Shown here: piece after piece, positions 54,337 to 62,586 of the stretch
How the letters are laid out: each line of letters starts with the position of its first letter
Position numbering within the stretch: the first letter of the stretch is position 1
Assembly: GCF_002879855.1 (NCBI RefSeq)
Contig: NZ_PNYB01000015.1
Coordinates: forward strand, 62,001-126,000
Length of the DNA stretch: 64,000 nucleotides
Source of the DNA: Trinickia soli
GTDB taxonomy: Bacteria > Pseudomonadota > Gammaproteobacteria > Burkholderiales > Burkholderiaceae
Reading direction: 5' to 3'
The notes under the pieces: generated by a model
The model's input: the letters and a program-made list of their open reading frames with translations, nothing else
Database searches by the model: none
What the model was told of the DNA's origin: nothing
Program-made: the position numbers and the translations under genes

Positions 54337-54819
54337 TCAGGACACCTGCTTCTTCATCACATCGAAGCCGGTCTTCCCTTTCGACACGAGTGCGCCGGTC
54401 GCCGTGTTTTGCGAAAAGTATTCGCGCTCGATCTTCTCGAACGTGAACTCCATATGCTCGTTCGTTCCCTCTGCGTGATAGCTGTGAATGCGCGCGTTCG
54501 TCAGCGTGACGACGACAAACGGCTTCGGCGTCTTCTCGCCGTCGGCCTTGTAGTCCTTCAGCGTCACAGTGGCGATGGGCTTGCCGCTATAGAACTGCGC
54601 CTCGATCTTCGGCGTCGAGCCGCAGACGACCTTGTTGACGCTCAACGGCGAAATGTACGCAGCGCCGCTGCCCGACAAGCCCGGCCCGCGCCCTTCCATG
54701 GGAATCGCCGCGTCGAACGAAAAGCTCAGCACGTCCATCTCGCCCTTTGCGCCTTCGACTTGCGATTCGCCGTCGATGCCCGTCATCTTCATCGTCTTTA
54801 CGATATTGTCGTAGCTCAT
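54337..54819 (-). CDS. hcp: T6SS tube protein Hcp (TssD)
   Basis: 160-residue tube-forming protein that is expelled with the spike. MSYDNIVKTMKMTGIDGESQVEGAKGEMDVLSFSF and the mid-strand VVCGSTPKIEAQFYSGKPIATVTLKDYK fit the Hcp1-type family, with the usual ending EKIEREYFSQNTATGA. It lies between tssC and tssE. Confidence 0.97.
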   Translation of the reverse strand: MSYDNIVKTMKMTGIDGESQVEGAKGEMDVLSFSFDAAIPMEGRGPGLSGSGAAYISPLSVNKVVCGSTPKIEAQFYSGKPIATVTLKDYKADGEKTPKPFVVVTLTNARIHSYHAEGTNEHMEFTFEKIEREYFSQNTATGALVSKGKTGFDVMKKQVS

Positions 54820-54866
54820 CAGTACTCCTTATCAATTGTTAAACAGGCTGGTGCAGAACCCGGCGA

Positions 54867-56384
54867 TTACTGGCCCGCGACAGCTGGCAATTTGCTCACG
54901 AGCCGAAGCGAAACCGTCAAACCTTCGAGTTGATAATGAGGCCGGAGATAGAAGCGCGACGTGTAATAGCCGGGGCAACCTTCCACTTCTTCGACGACGA
55001 CTGAGGCGTCGGCCAGCGGCTTGGTTGCCTTGGTCGTCTCCGACGAATGGCTCGGCATGCCGTCGACATAGGTCATCACCCATTGGTACAGCCACCGCTG
55101 CATGTCGTCTTTGTGCTTGAACGAGCCGATCTTGTCGCGCGCGATGCACTTCAAGTAGTGTGCAAAGCGACTACAGGCGAACAGGTAAGGCAGGCGCGCC
55201 GCAAGCGCGGCGTTCGCCGTCGCCTCCGGGTCATCGTATTCGGCGCTCTTGTGCAAAGATTGCGCGCCGATGAATGCCGCCATGCCCGTGTGCTTCATAT
55301 GGACGAGCGGCAGAAAACCGGCCTTCGACAGTTCGGCTTCACGGCGGTCGCTGATGCCGATCTCCGTCGGGCATTTCGTATCGACGCCGCCGTCGTCGGT
55401 CGGGAACACGTGCACCGGCAGCGTCTCTACCGCGCCGCCCGATTCGACGCCGCGAATCCGCGAGCACCAGCCGTATGCCTTGAACGACCGGTTGATGTTG
55501 ACGGCCATCGCATAGGCCGCGTTCGCCCATGCGTAGCGATCGCTTTCGCCCTCGGCCGTATCCTCTTCGAAGGCGAACTCGTCCACGGGATTGCTTTTCG
55601 CGCCGTACGGTGCGCGCGCGAGGAAGCGCGGCAGCGCGAGACCGATGTAGCGGGAGTCCTCCGATTCGCGCAGCGCGCGCCATGCCGCATGTTCGGGCGT
55701 TTGGAATAGCTTGGCGATATCGCGCGGATTGGCGAGCTCCTGCCACGACTCCATCAGCATGACGGCCGGTGAGGCGCCCGCGATGAACGGCGCGTGCGCA
55801 GCGGCGCAGATCTTCGCGATCTGGCCGAGCAGATCGACGTCGGGACCGCTGTTGTCGAAGTAGTAGTCGGCGACGATGGCCCCGTACGGATGCCCGCCGA
55901 ACTGCCCATACTCCTCTTCGTACAACCTTTTGAACAATGGGCTTTGGTCCCACGCGGCGCCTTTGTACTTCTTCAGCGTCTTGTACAGTTCGGCCTTCGA
56001 GATGTTCATGACGCGCAGCTTGAGCTGTTCATCCGTTTCAGTATTGATGACCAGATAGTGCAGTCCGCGCCACGCGCTTTCGACATTGCGAAACTCCGCG
56101 CAATGCAGGATCGCGTTGATCTGTCCGGTCAGCTTTCGATCGATTGCGGCAACGAGCGCTTCGACGGTGCCCACCACATCGGAAGAAATGCAATCCGCAT
56201 CCTGCAGCGCCTGTTCCGCGAGCGTTCGCACCGCATGCTCGACGGCCTCCTGCGCCTTGTCGGTTTTAGGCCTGAAAGCCTTATTCAATAAACTCGCGAA
56301 ATCATCGGCGGCTGCGGTTTCGGACGCAACAGTGACGCTCTCTGCTGCGCGCGGCGTGTCGCGCTCCAGGCTCAACTCGGTCAT
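54867..56384 (-). CDS. tssC: T6SS sheath large subunit TssC (VipB)
   Basis: 505-residue sheath protein. Landmarks are ILHCAEFRNVESAWRGLHYLV, PLFKRLYEEEYGQFGGHPYGAIVADY and the C-terminal DASVVVEEVEGCPGYYTSRFYLRPHYQLEGLTVSLRLVSKLP, which binds ClpV-remodelled sheath. It follows tssB after 56 bases. Confidence 0.98.
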   Translation of the reverse strand: MTELSLERDTPRAAESVTVASETAAADDFASLLNKAFRPKTDKAQEAVEHAVRTLAEQALQDADCISSDVVGTVEALVAAIDRKLTGQINAILHCAEFRNVESAWRGLHYLVINTETDEQLKLRVMNISKAELYKTLKKYKGAAWDQSPLFKRLYEEEYGQFGGHPYGAIVADYYFDNSGPDVDLLGQIAKICAAAHAPFIAGASPAVMLMESWQELANPRDIAKLFQTPEHAAWRALRESEDSRYIGLALPRFLARAPYGAKSNPVDEFAFEEDTAEGESDRYAWANAAYAMAVNINRSFKAYGWCSRIRGVESGGAVETLPVHVFPTDDGGVDTKCPTEIGISDRREAELSKAGFLPLVHMKHTGMAAFIGAQSLHKSAEYDDPEATANAALAARLPYLFACSRFAHYLKCIARDKIGSFKHKDDMQRWLYQWVMTYVDGMPSHSSETTKATKPLADASVVVEEVEGCPGYYTSRFYLRPHYQLEGLTVSLRLVSKLPAVAGQ

Positions 56385-56440
56385 GATCAGGTGTCCTAAG
56401 TATTTTGGTTCGGATCGGATCGGCCATGCGACGCCCTCCG

Positions 56441-56971
56441 CTACGGCGTCGCCTGCGCCGAATCCGCTTCATTGCCGCTCGACCGGGGCGCCGACACGAG
56501 CGTGCGCATCAGCGCGGGATCGGCAAGGACCTTCGCGATCAAATCTTCGGCCCCGGCTTTGCCATCCATATAAGTCAGCAGATTGGCCAGATGGCTGCGC
56601 GCTTCGAGCAGGCGGCGCAGCGGTTCGATACGATGCGCAATGGCAGCCGGAGAAAAGTCGTCCATCGATTCGAACGTCAAATCGATGCCAAGCTGCCCCT
56701 CGCCCGTCAACGTGTTCGGTACCATCGCCGCCACGCGCGGCTTCATCGCCTTCAATCGCTCGTCGAAGTTGTCGCTGTCGATTTCGAGAAACTGGCGCTG
56801 GGCCACCGGCGGCGGCGCGTCGGCCGACTGCCCCGACAGCTCGGCCATGACGCCCATGACGAACGGCAGGCTCACCTTCTTTTGCGCACCATAGACCTCC
56901 ACGTCATATTCGATCTGCACGCGGGGCGCACGCGTGCGGCCCAGGAATTTCTGACTGCTTTCGTCGGTCAT
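56441..56971 (-). CDS. tssB: T6SS sheath small subunit TssB (VipA)
   Basis: 176-residue sheath protein. SSQKFLGRTRAPRVQIEYDVEVYGAQKKVSLPFVMGVMAELSG is the TssB N-terminus, and LRRLLEARSHLANLLTYMDGK the C-terminal helix. ATG 56971 (MTDESS) is preferred because GGAGA lies eight bases upstream; an in-frame ATG at 56986 is an alternative. Confidence 0.97.
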   Translation of the reverse strand: MTDESSQKFLGRTRAPRVQIEYDVEVYGAQKKVSLPFVMGVMAELSGQSADAPPPVAQRQFLEIDSDNFDERLKAMKPRVAAMVPNTLTGEGQLGIDLTFESMDDFSPAAIAHRIEPLRRLLEARSHLANLLTYMDGKAGAEDLIAKVLADPALMRTLVSAPRSSGNEADSAQATP

Positions 56972-57039
56972 TGAAACGATCTCCATGCAACGTCGGTAAA
57001 ACGAAAATGCGCAAAGGCGGAAATGCCGTGAGGCAGCGA

Positions 57040-58089
57040 TTACGCGTGCTCGGAGCCCGCCCAATGCCGGGCTTGCTCGACCCCGGCCGGCGTCAGCACG
57101 GACACGATATCGACGAAGCGCATGCCGACCAGTTCGCGGGCGCGTTGCAGCAGCACGGGCACCGGGCTCGATGGTTCCGCGACCTCGTAGTAGGCGCACA
57201 GTCGATCCAATGAGTGCAAGACATCCTCGCGGCTCGTGACAGCGTCCGAATTGCCCCGCGAGCCGCCGACGTTCGCTGCAGTCGGTCCAGGCAACGCTCC
57301 GTCGCCAAAGGCCGCTTGCGGATGTTGAGCGAGATGCCGCTGCACGGTTTGGTGGATGCGCGCAAGCACCTGTTCGAGCGAACGCAATGCGACTGAACGA
57401 CCATGACCGAGCCGCTCGGTCAACAGCGCATCAATACGCGTGAGCGACGCCTGCGCACTCGCGAGCGCATCGCATAACTGTGAAAGCTCATCGAAGTTCG
57501 ATTCGGCGAACGCCGTGTCGACGGCCGCTCTATCGATGGCTACCGTAGCGACGGCCGCCGGGTCCTGGGCCGCATCGCTTGCGCCCTGCTCGCCCTCTGT
57601 CGATTTGATGTCGCGCAAACTGACGCGGCCGTGGCGCGCGGAACCCGCGAGCGGCGCCATCCTTAGCTCACGCACGAAACCTGTTGTTTCATCGAGCGCG
57701 AGCAACGCATTCAGGCGCGCAGTCGGATCACCCCCATCGTCGGCATCCAATTGCGGGTGAACGTGGTCCCAATGTTGCGCAAGCAGCCCCTCGATCAGCG
57801 CGCAACCGTCGGCAACCGCAGCGATGCCGTGCAACGCGACGAGCGCGCGGGTCAGCCATACGGCCAGCCGCAGATCGAGGCTTTGTGCAAGCAGATCGAG
57901 TGTTGCCGCCTTCACCAGCGCCCAATCGGGGTCGGCTGCTGCGACATGCACGGCCCCGTACTCGGCGTCGGGGCTTCCCTCGACCGCGCGCGCCGCCTCA
58001 AGGTGGAGCGGCGCGTATTCGAGATCGGGACCGCAAGGCGAATCCGGATGAATCGGTTGCAGCAGAGCGGGTACGTCGATGAAAGCCAT
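57040..58089 (-). CDS. tssA: T6SS cap / assembly protein TssA (ImpA)
   Basis: 349-residue protein. The N-terminal ImpA domain reads ALLQPIHPDSPCGPDLEYAPLHLEAARAVEG ... ADPDWALVKAATLDLLAQSLDLRLAVWLTRALVALHG. A C-terminal region ends AYYEVAEPSSPVPVLLQRARELVGMRFVDIV, the conserved TssA tail. It is the first core T6SS gene, and 188 bases separate it from the large metalloprotease-like gene upstream. Confidence 0.95.
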   Translation of the reverse strand: MAFIDVPALLQPIHPDSPCGPDLEYAPLHLEAARAVEGSPDAEYGAVHVAAADPDWALVKAATLDLLAQSLDLRLAVWLTRALVALHGIAAVADGCALIEGLLAQHWDHVHPQLDADDGGDPTARLNALLALDETTGFVRELRMAPLAGSARHGRVSLRDIKSTEGEQGASDAAQDPAAVATVAIDRAAVDTAFAESNFDELSQLCDALASAQASLTRIDALLTERLGHGRSVALRSLEQVLARIHQTVQRHLAQHPQAAFGDGALPGPTAANVGGSRGNSDAVTSREDVLHSLDRLCAYYEVAEPSSPVPVLLQRARELVGMRFVDIVSVLTPAGVEQARHWAGSEHA

Positions 58090-58277
58090 ATCGAGTTGAT
58101 TCGTAAGGGAACTCGAAGTGCCTTTGCGATGGCCATCCATTGCGATGGCGGGACCGCCTGCGCATGGCTGATGCCTGGCACGTCGAACAACGACTCGATT
58201 GTTGGCTCTTTTGCGCGCATCCTCCTCCTGAAATTTCTCAGAGTGGATGAGCCCTGGCGTCCCCCCGTCCAGCGGCT

Positions 58278-61200
58278 CTAACCGAGCAGCAGATAGCGAT
58301 CTTCCGCCGCTGCGCTGCGCAATGCCTGCGTTTGATGCGAGAGCAATCGCGCTTGCGCCATCGCATCGCCAGGTTCGACCAGCGCAGCGACGAGTTGGGG
58401 TGGATAGTGAAAGCCGGCCTCCCTCAGAATGCGATCCGTCAACAGCACGGCCGCCCCGCGATTCGCGAGTGCGTCGGGCGCAGGCATCTTGGGCAACCCC
58501 GTGATCGCACAAATCATCTGGTAGGCGAGCTGACGCTCGAGCTCCACCTCGCGCAGCCCGTATTCCGATAGATATTGCAAACCGTCATCGAGGACGTAAA
58601 TCTTCTTCGCCTCCGCGCTCACGCCATGGGCGCGCCCGCCGGGCGACAACAGGTCGAATTCAATGTCCCCTTCGAGCACGAACTTCCATGGATCGGCTCG
58701 CGTCGCATCGGTCACCGGCATCTTGTCGAACATGCGCCGGAAGGTCACGCTTCGTTGGTAGAGCCGGCCGTAGAAGTCAATCACGACCATGGCATCGGAC
58801 GCGAGCGCCGTCGTCATGTTTCGATCCTGGACGTAAAAGCCGAAGTTTTGGTCGAACTTCGTCCTGAAGTCGCTCCAAGCCAAAAAGACTTCGTCGTCCT
58901 CGTCTTCGATCGCACTCAACACCTCCTGGGTGCGCGCCACCGTGCGCCGCGAAGACACGGGAACGCCCTCGACGAGTGTATCGGCGCTCAACGGCCTGCG
59001 CTTGGCGTCGACAAGGGTGTCGAGATAGCGGTTCTCGAGTGCGGCCGAGCGCGCCGCCGCGTCCGCGTGGTATTCGACGGTTTGATCGACCGGCATGTCG
59101 GACGTCGAATTGGCGCGGCGATACATGATCTGCTCCGGGATCGCATAGCCCGCTTCGCTGAGGATCTTATCGGTGAGGTAGACAACAGGCCCGCGATTCA
59201 TCATGTCCAGCATCCGCTCCGGGTCGCGAGCGCCCGTCAGCGCGTGAATCATTTCATGCAGGTACGCTTGTTCGCGCGTCAGCGTTTGCGGCCCTGCGGC
59301 CGACATGTACGGCATCGCTTCTATCGCGGCGTCTCTCGGCATGTAGATCCGCTTGTGGTCGAAGTCCGTATACGCCTTGTTCGGCGCCCCAAGAGGCCCG
59401 CCCTCTCCGATCACGAACTCCCACTTCTTCCATACTGCGGCGGTCCCGTTACGTGCCCGCGCATCGAGGTGCGCATGGCGATTGAACAGCCGGCGAAACG
59501 TGTCGCTCGACTTGTAAAGCTTGCGATAGAACGCGCGGGCGCCGAACTGCGAGCTGTTGGCGGGGGGCGGCGTCAACGAAAATGCCTCCGCAAATAGCCC
59601 GTCGAAATCGCGCTGCTTCAGATCGTTTGCGTGTCCGATGAGGTCGGCGACACGCTCGACGGTGAGCCGCTCGCGTACCTCGTCGCCGCGCACACCAGGT
59701 TCCCGCTGCCCCCGGCGGGCGCTCGCGTGCTGTCGCCAGCCTTTGCCCGCGCGGGCGTCGAGTTCGATATCGGGCAGATCTCGAAGCCGGTGGCCGGTGC
59801 GCCAATCGAGCTCGACGTAAGCCTCGCCTTCGCGACGCACCGGGACAATCCGGTCTTCGTCACCGAGATGCACGATGTCGTAATTGCGCCAGCGCACGCT
59901 TTTGCCCTCGCGGGCCTGACGCGTCAACGCGCGTAGCTCGTCAGGCACCTGCGCGTCAGGTTTCGCAATGCGGACGGGATCGACTTGCATTTCGATCATC
60001 TCCGCGTGGCCAGCCATGTTGCTCGTCGAACTGTCGATGTGGCCGAGCGCGCGTCGAAGCTTCGGCACGACTGGATGCACAGCCTCCGAGCGCGCACCGC
60101 CGGCGCCCGTGGCCAAGTCGAAACCGTCCACACCAAGAAACAGCAGTCCGAACGCGGCGCGCGTCGCATCCTTATGACGGACGCCCTCCTCGATGTTGTA
60201 GAGCGGCCCGATGACGGGCACGGTATTGACCCAGGTGTCGAGCCCCCGCACGAGCGCTCGATGCGATTCCGTTTCGGTCGCAAAATTGCCGGCGATTTCT
60301 TCAGCGACACGTCGAACCTCGTCTACGGTCGTTTCCTTCTCTTGTTCACGCAGCCGCTCCTTCGCAATCGCCACAACCCAGGGGTCGGTGCGAAGGCGCG
60401 CATTGAACGCTTCCTCTTCGCGCTGCAGTTCGGCCCGCGGCTTTATCGATATGCCCGCGCGAGGCGTCATCGACGCGCCGTTCAGGCCCACCCAGTCGGC
60501 ACGATCCAGGAATTCATCGATCAGATCGCCGAATGCGGTCTTGGTCACGTTGGGGTTGTCGCCGACGATCACGTAATGACGCGGGTCGGTCATCGCGTCT
60601 TCGTCGATGCCGTGGCGCCGCAGGATGTCGGCCGCTGCTTCGCGCCGATCGAACCGCGGCGGCTCACCGTAGGCGGCGAGCAGACGCTCATTGGCGTACT
60701 GGAGCACGGCCTGCGCGCGTGCATTGAAATCGACGCCAACGATTCGGTTCGGCGTCAACACGCCTTTGGCACGCAAGGCGCGTGCGAACGTGGCGATGGG
60801 CCCCGCCTGGTCCGCTTGGTCAGCTCGATCGGCCTGCGCTCGCAACGCATCGAACAGACCGAGTAGAACCTCGGCCTGCTGCGCGGGCGCGGCCACCTTC
60901 CAACGCACGCCGCGCCCCTCCCAGCCTGAAAGATACTGTGCGATCCATTCGGCGGGCGCGGCATTTCCACTCGCCAGTTGCTCCAAAGCCTCGTCGCTGA
61001 TCTGGTTTTCATAGAGCAGCCGCAATTGGTCGGGCGAATCGACTTCGAAGCCGCTCGATCTCGCCAGATGCATGGCGAACAGGAGACGCGGATGATAGGG
61101 ATAGTCCGCGCCGTCATTCCATGACGCCTCGTTCTGCACGAATGCTCGAGCGAGCGCCGCCTCGTCGTCGGGCGTCGGCAACGGCTTACCCCGGTAACGT

Positions 61201-62189
61201 TCCAGGCGCAACAGCGAGGTGGCGAGAGAATGCGGGATCGAGCCGATCGGGAACCGCACGGACTCGGCCATCTCGTCGAATTTCTCGGTCAGCAGCGCAC
61301 GACGCCCGGCGCGCGTCAGATCCGTCAACACGGGCGCGGCCCAGAGGGCCTTCCCGTCCAAAAGATCGTCGAAGGACTTTCCCTCGGCATTACGCAGCGC
61401 AAAGCCGTCGAAATACGGCGTACGCTGTCCCAGCGATTCACTGGGGGCGAAAAGCGCGTCAAGCTGGCGGCGCTTCGAATAGTCCGCGCGCAGCGCGTGA
61501 ACGAAGACAGCCCGCATCGCCGATAGCGTTGGCGTGGTCTGTTGCGTGCCTGTCGCCGGGAGCTGGCGTTGGAGCCGGTCGTACAACACAGCGCCTTCGT
61601 CCAACAAAGCCTCGTCAACCAACAGAGACGGATCGAGCGAGGTGGCGAATTCGTCGGGTACGACGCGGTGACGATGCATGGCCACAGCGCGCAATAGATC
61701 GGCCGGGCGCTCCGCGTAGTTGCGGGCTTTGTCCGGGTCGACCCATTCCGTCAGCGAGATATTGAGCCGCTCCAGAACCGCTGTGTCGGCTATCGCGTTG
61801 CGCGCCGCGCCGACCGTGGTCGCGAGCAGGTCGGACGGCGTAGGAGCGGTCGAGGCGGCAGGCAATGTCGCTTCCGTTGCCGCCCCGGATGCGAAGCGAA
61901 TCGACAGCTTTTCTGGCGCGCCGCCCTCGCCCGACGCGCTCTGCGATGCGCCTGCAAACGCAGCGGCCCTGCGTAGTCTGCGCTCGATGCCGCTCGCCAG
62001 GACCGCTTGATCCTGCGCGCCTCCGTGCGTAGACTGCGCCGGTTCACCTGCCGTCGGGCGACAGCCCTCCGGGGCGCGCTCGGGCCCATCATGCCCGGCC
62101 TCGATCCCGGTTTCTTGTGGGCTTCCGGCAATCTCACCCGCGTTCACGCGCAGCGCCGCTCCCAGGTCGGCATTCGGCACGATGCGCAT
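58278..62189 (-). CDS. Large putative secreted effector with duplicated metalloprotease-like domain
   Basis: 1303-residue protein, not recognised as a named family. The first 130 residues are low-complexity. Residues 130-620 are helical with no motif I recognise. Around 655-700 a hydrophobic segment (TVPVIGPLYNIEEGVRHKD ... GLLFLGVDGFDLA) is of a kind seen ahead of toxin domains. The C-terminus carries two related domains about 245 residues apart. The first has the zinc-protease motif HEMIH at 978-982; in the second the same site reads YQMIC at 1223-1227. Both share FYxxLYxxSxTFRRxF, NRGxxVxLTDxILxEAG and a closing ENRYLDTL/EDRYLLLG-type end. A GGAGGAG ribosome site fixes ATG 62189, which lies inside the HPt gene. 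It could be a T6SS or a T3SS effector. Confidence 0.8.
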   Translation of the reverse strand: MRIVPNADLGAALRVNAGEIAGSPQETGIEAGHDGPERAPEGCRPTAGEPAQSTHGGAQDQAVLASGIERRLRRAAAFAGASQSASGEGGAPEKLSIRFASGAATEATLPAASTAPTPSDLLATTVGAARNAIADTAVLERLNISLTEWVDPDKARNYAERPADLLRAVAMHRHRVVPDEFATSLDPSLLVDEALLDEGAVLYDRLQRQLPATGTQQTTPTLSAMRAVFVHALRADYSKRRQLDALFAPSESLGQRTPYFDGFALRNAEGKSFDDLLDGKALWAAPVLTDLTRAGRRALLTEKFDEMAESVRFPIGSIPHSLATSLLRLERYRGKPLPTPDDEAALARAFVQNEASWNDGADYPYHPRLLFAMHLARSSGFEVDSPDQLRLLYENQISDEALEQLASGNAAPAEWIAQYLSGWEGRGVRWKVAAPAQQAEVLLGLFDALRAQADRADQADQAGPIATFARALRAKGVLTPNRIVGVDFNARAQAVLQYANERLLAAYGEPPRFDRREAAADILRRHGIDEDAMTDPRHYVIVGDNPNVTKTAFGDLIDEFLDRADWVGLNGASMTPRAGISIKPRAELQREEEAFNARLRTDPWVVAIAKERLREQEKETTVDEVRRVAEEIAGNFATETESHRALVRGLDTWVNTVPVIGPLYNIEEGVRHKDATRAAFGLLFLGVDGFDLATGAGGARSEAVHPVVPKLRRALGHIDSSTSNMAGHAEMIEMQVDPVRIAKPDAQVPDELRALTRQAREGKSVRWRNYDIVHLGDEDRIVPVRREGEAYVELDWRTGHRLRDLPDIELDARAGKGWRQHASARRGQREPGVRGDEVRERLTVERVADLIGHANDLKQRDFDGLFAEAFSLTPPPANSSQFGARAFYRKLYKSSDTFRRLFNRHAHLDARARNGTAAVWKKWEFVIGEGGPLGAPNKAYTDFDHKRIYMPRDAAIEAMPYMSAAGPQTLTREQAYLHEMIHALTGARDPERMLDMMNRGPVVYLTDKILSEAGYAIPEQIMYRRANSTSDMPVDQTVEYHADAAARSAALENRYLDTLVDAKRRPLSADTLVEGVPVSSRRTVARTQEVLSAIEDEDDEVFLAWSDFRTKFDQNFGFYVQDRNMTTALASDAMVVIDFYGRLYQRSVTFRRMFDKMPVTDATRADPWKFVLEGDIEFDLLSPGGRAHGVSAEAKKIYVLDDGLQYLSEYGLREVELERQLAYQMICAITGLPKMPAPDALANRGAAVLLTDRILREAGFHYPPQLVAALVEPGDAMAQARLLSHQTQALRSAAAEDRYLLLG

Positions 62190-62586
62190 CAATCTCCTCC
62201 GTTGTATTGCACACTTCCCTCTGCTCTGCGGCGAACGCCGCTCTGAACGCGACAAGCGTTGCCCGCGCCTGCCCGGCGGCGCGCTCGGCCAGTGCGACCT
62301 GATGAAGACGCAGCGCGCGCTCCAGACGGCTGAGCGGCTCCAATGCCCGCTCGTCGCCCACAAAGAAGGCCACCGTTCCCGTCAACCGGTGCAATGCGTG
62401 AGCCGCTGGATTCCATTGCTTTCTCTCGAACGCGGCCTCGAACAGCAGCCGTTGGCAATCGAACTCGTCGAGCGCGATGTTCAATAGCATGCGCAGATCT
62501 CTTTCGCCGTACACCTCTCGCAGCTCCGACAAATCGAGCGTCACCGCGTCGAGCGGTTCACAACCGCGCCGGTTTAGACTCGACAT
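62134..62586 (-). CDS. Stand-alone HPt phosphotransfer protein
   Basis: 150-residue histidine phosphotransfer protein. The helix with the phospho-acceptor reads AHALHRLTGTVAFFVGDERALEPLSRLERAL, following the HPt pattern (H-x-L-x-G, then a LE pair). GGAGG lies six bases before ATG 62586. It overlaps the end of the hybrid kinase gene upstream by 29 bases and the start of the large metalloprotease-like gene by 56 bases. It should complete a His-Asp-His-Asp relay with that kinase. The response regulator it serves is not in view, unless it is the NarL-type protein at 23582-24259 (inference). Confidence 0.8.
   Translation of the reverse strand: MSSLNRRGCEPLDAVTLDLSELREVYGERDLRMLLNIALDEFDCQRLLFEAAFERKQWNPAAHALHRLTGTVAFFVGDERALEPLSRLERALRLHQVALAERAAGQARATLVAFRAAFAAEQREVCNTTEEIDAHRAECRPGSGAARERG

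Noticed and set aside
57169-57174. GGAACC on the minus strand inside tssA
   Set aside because: No -10 element at 15 or 16 bases, inside an intact gene.
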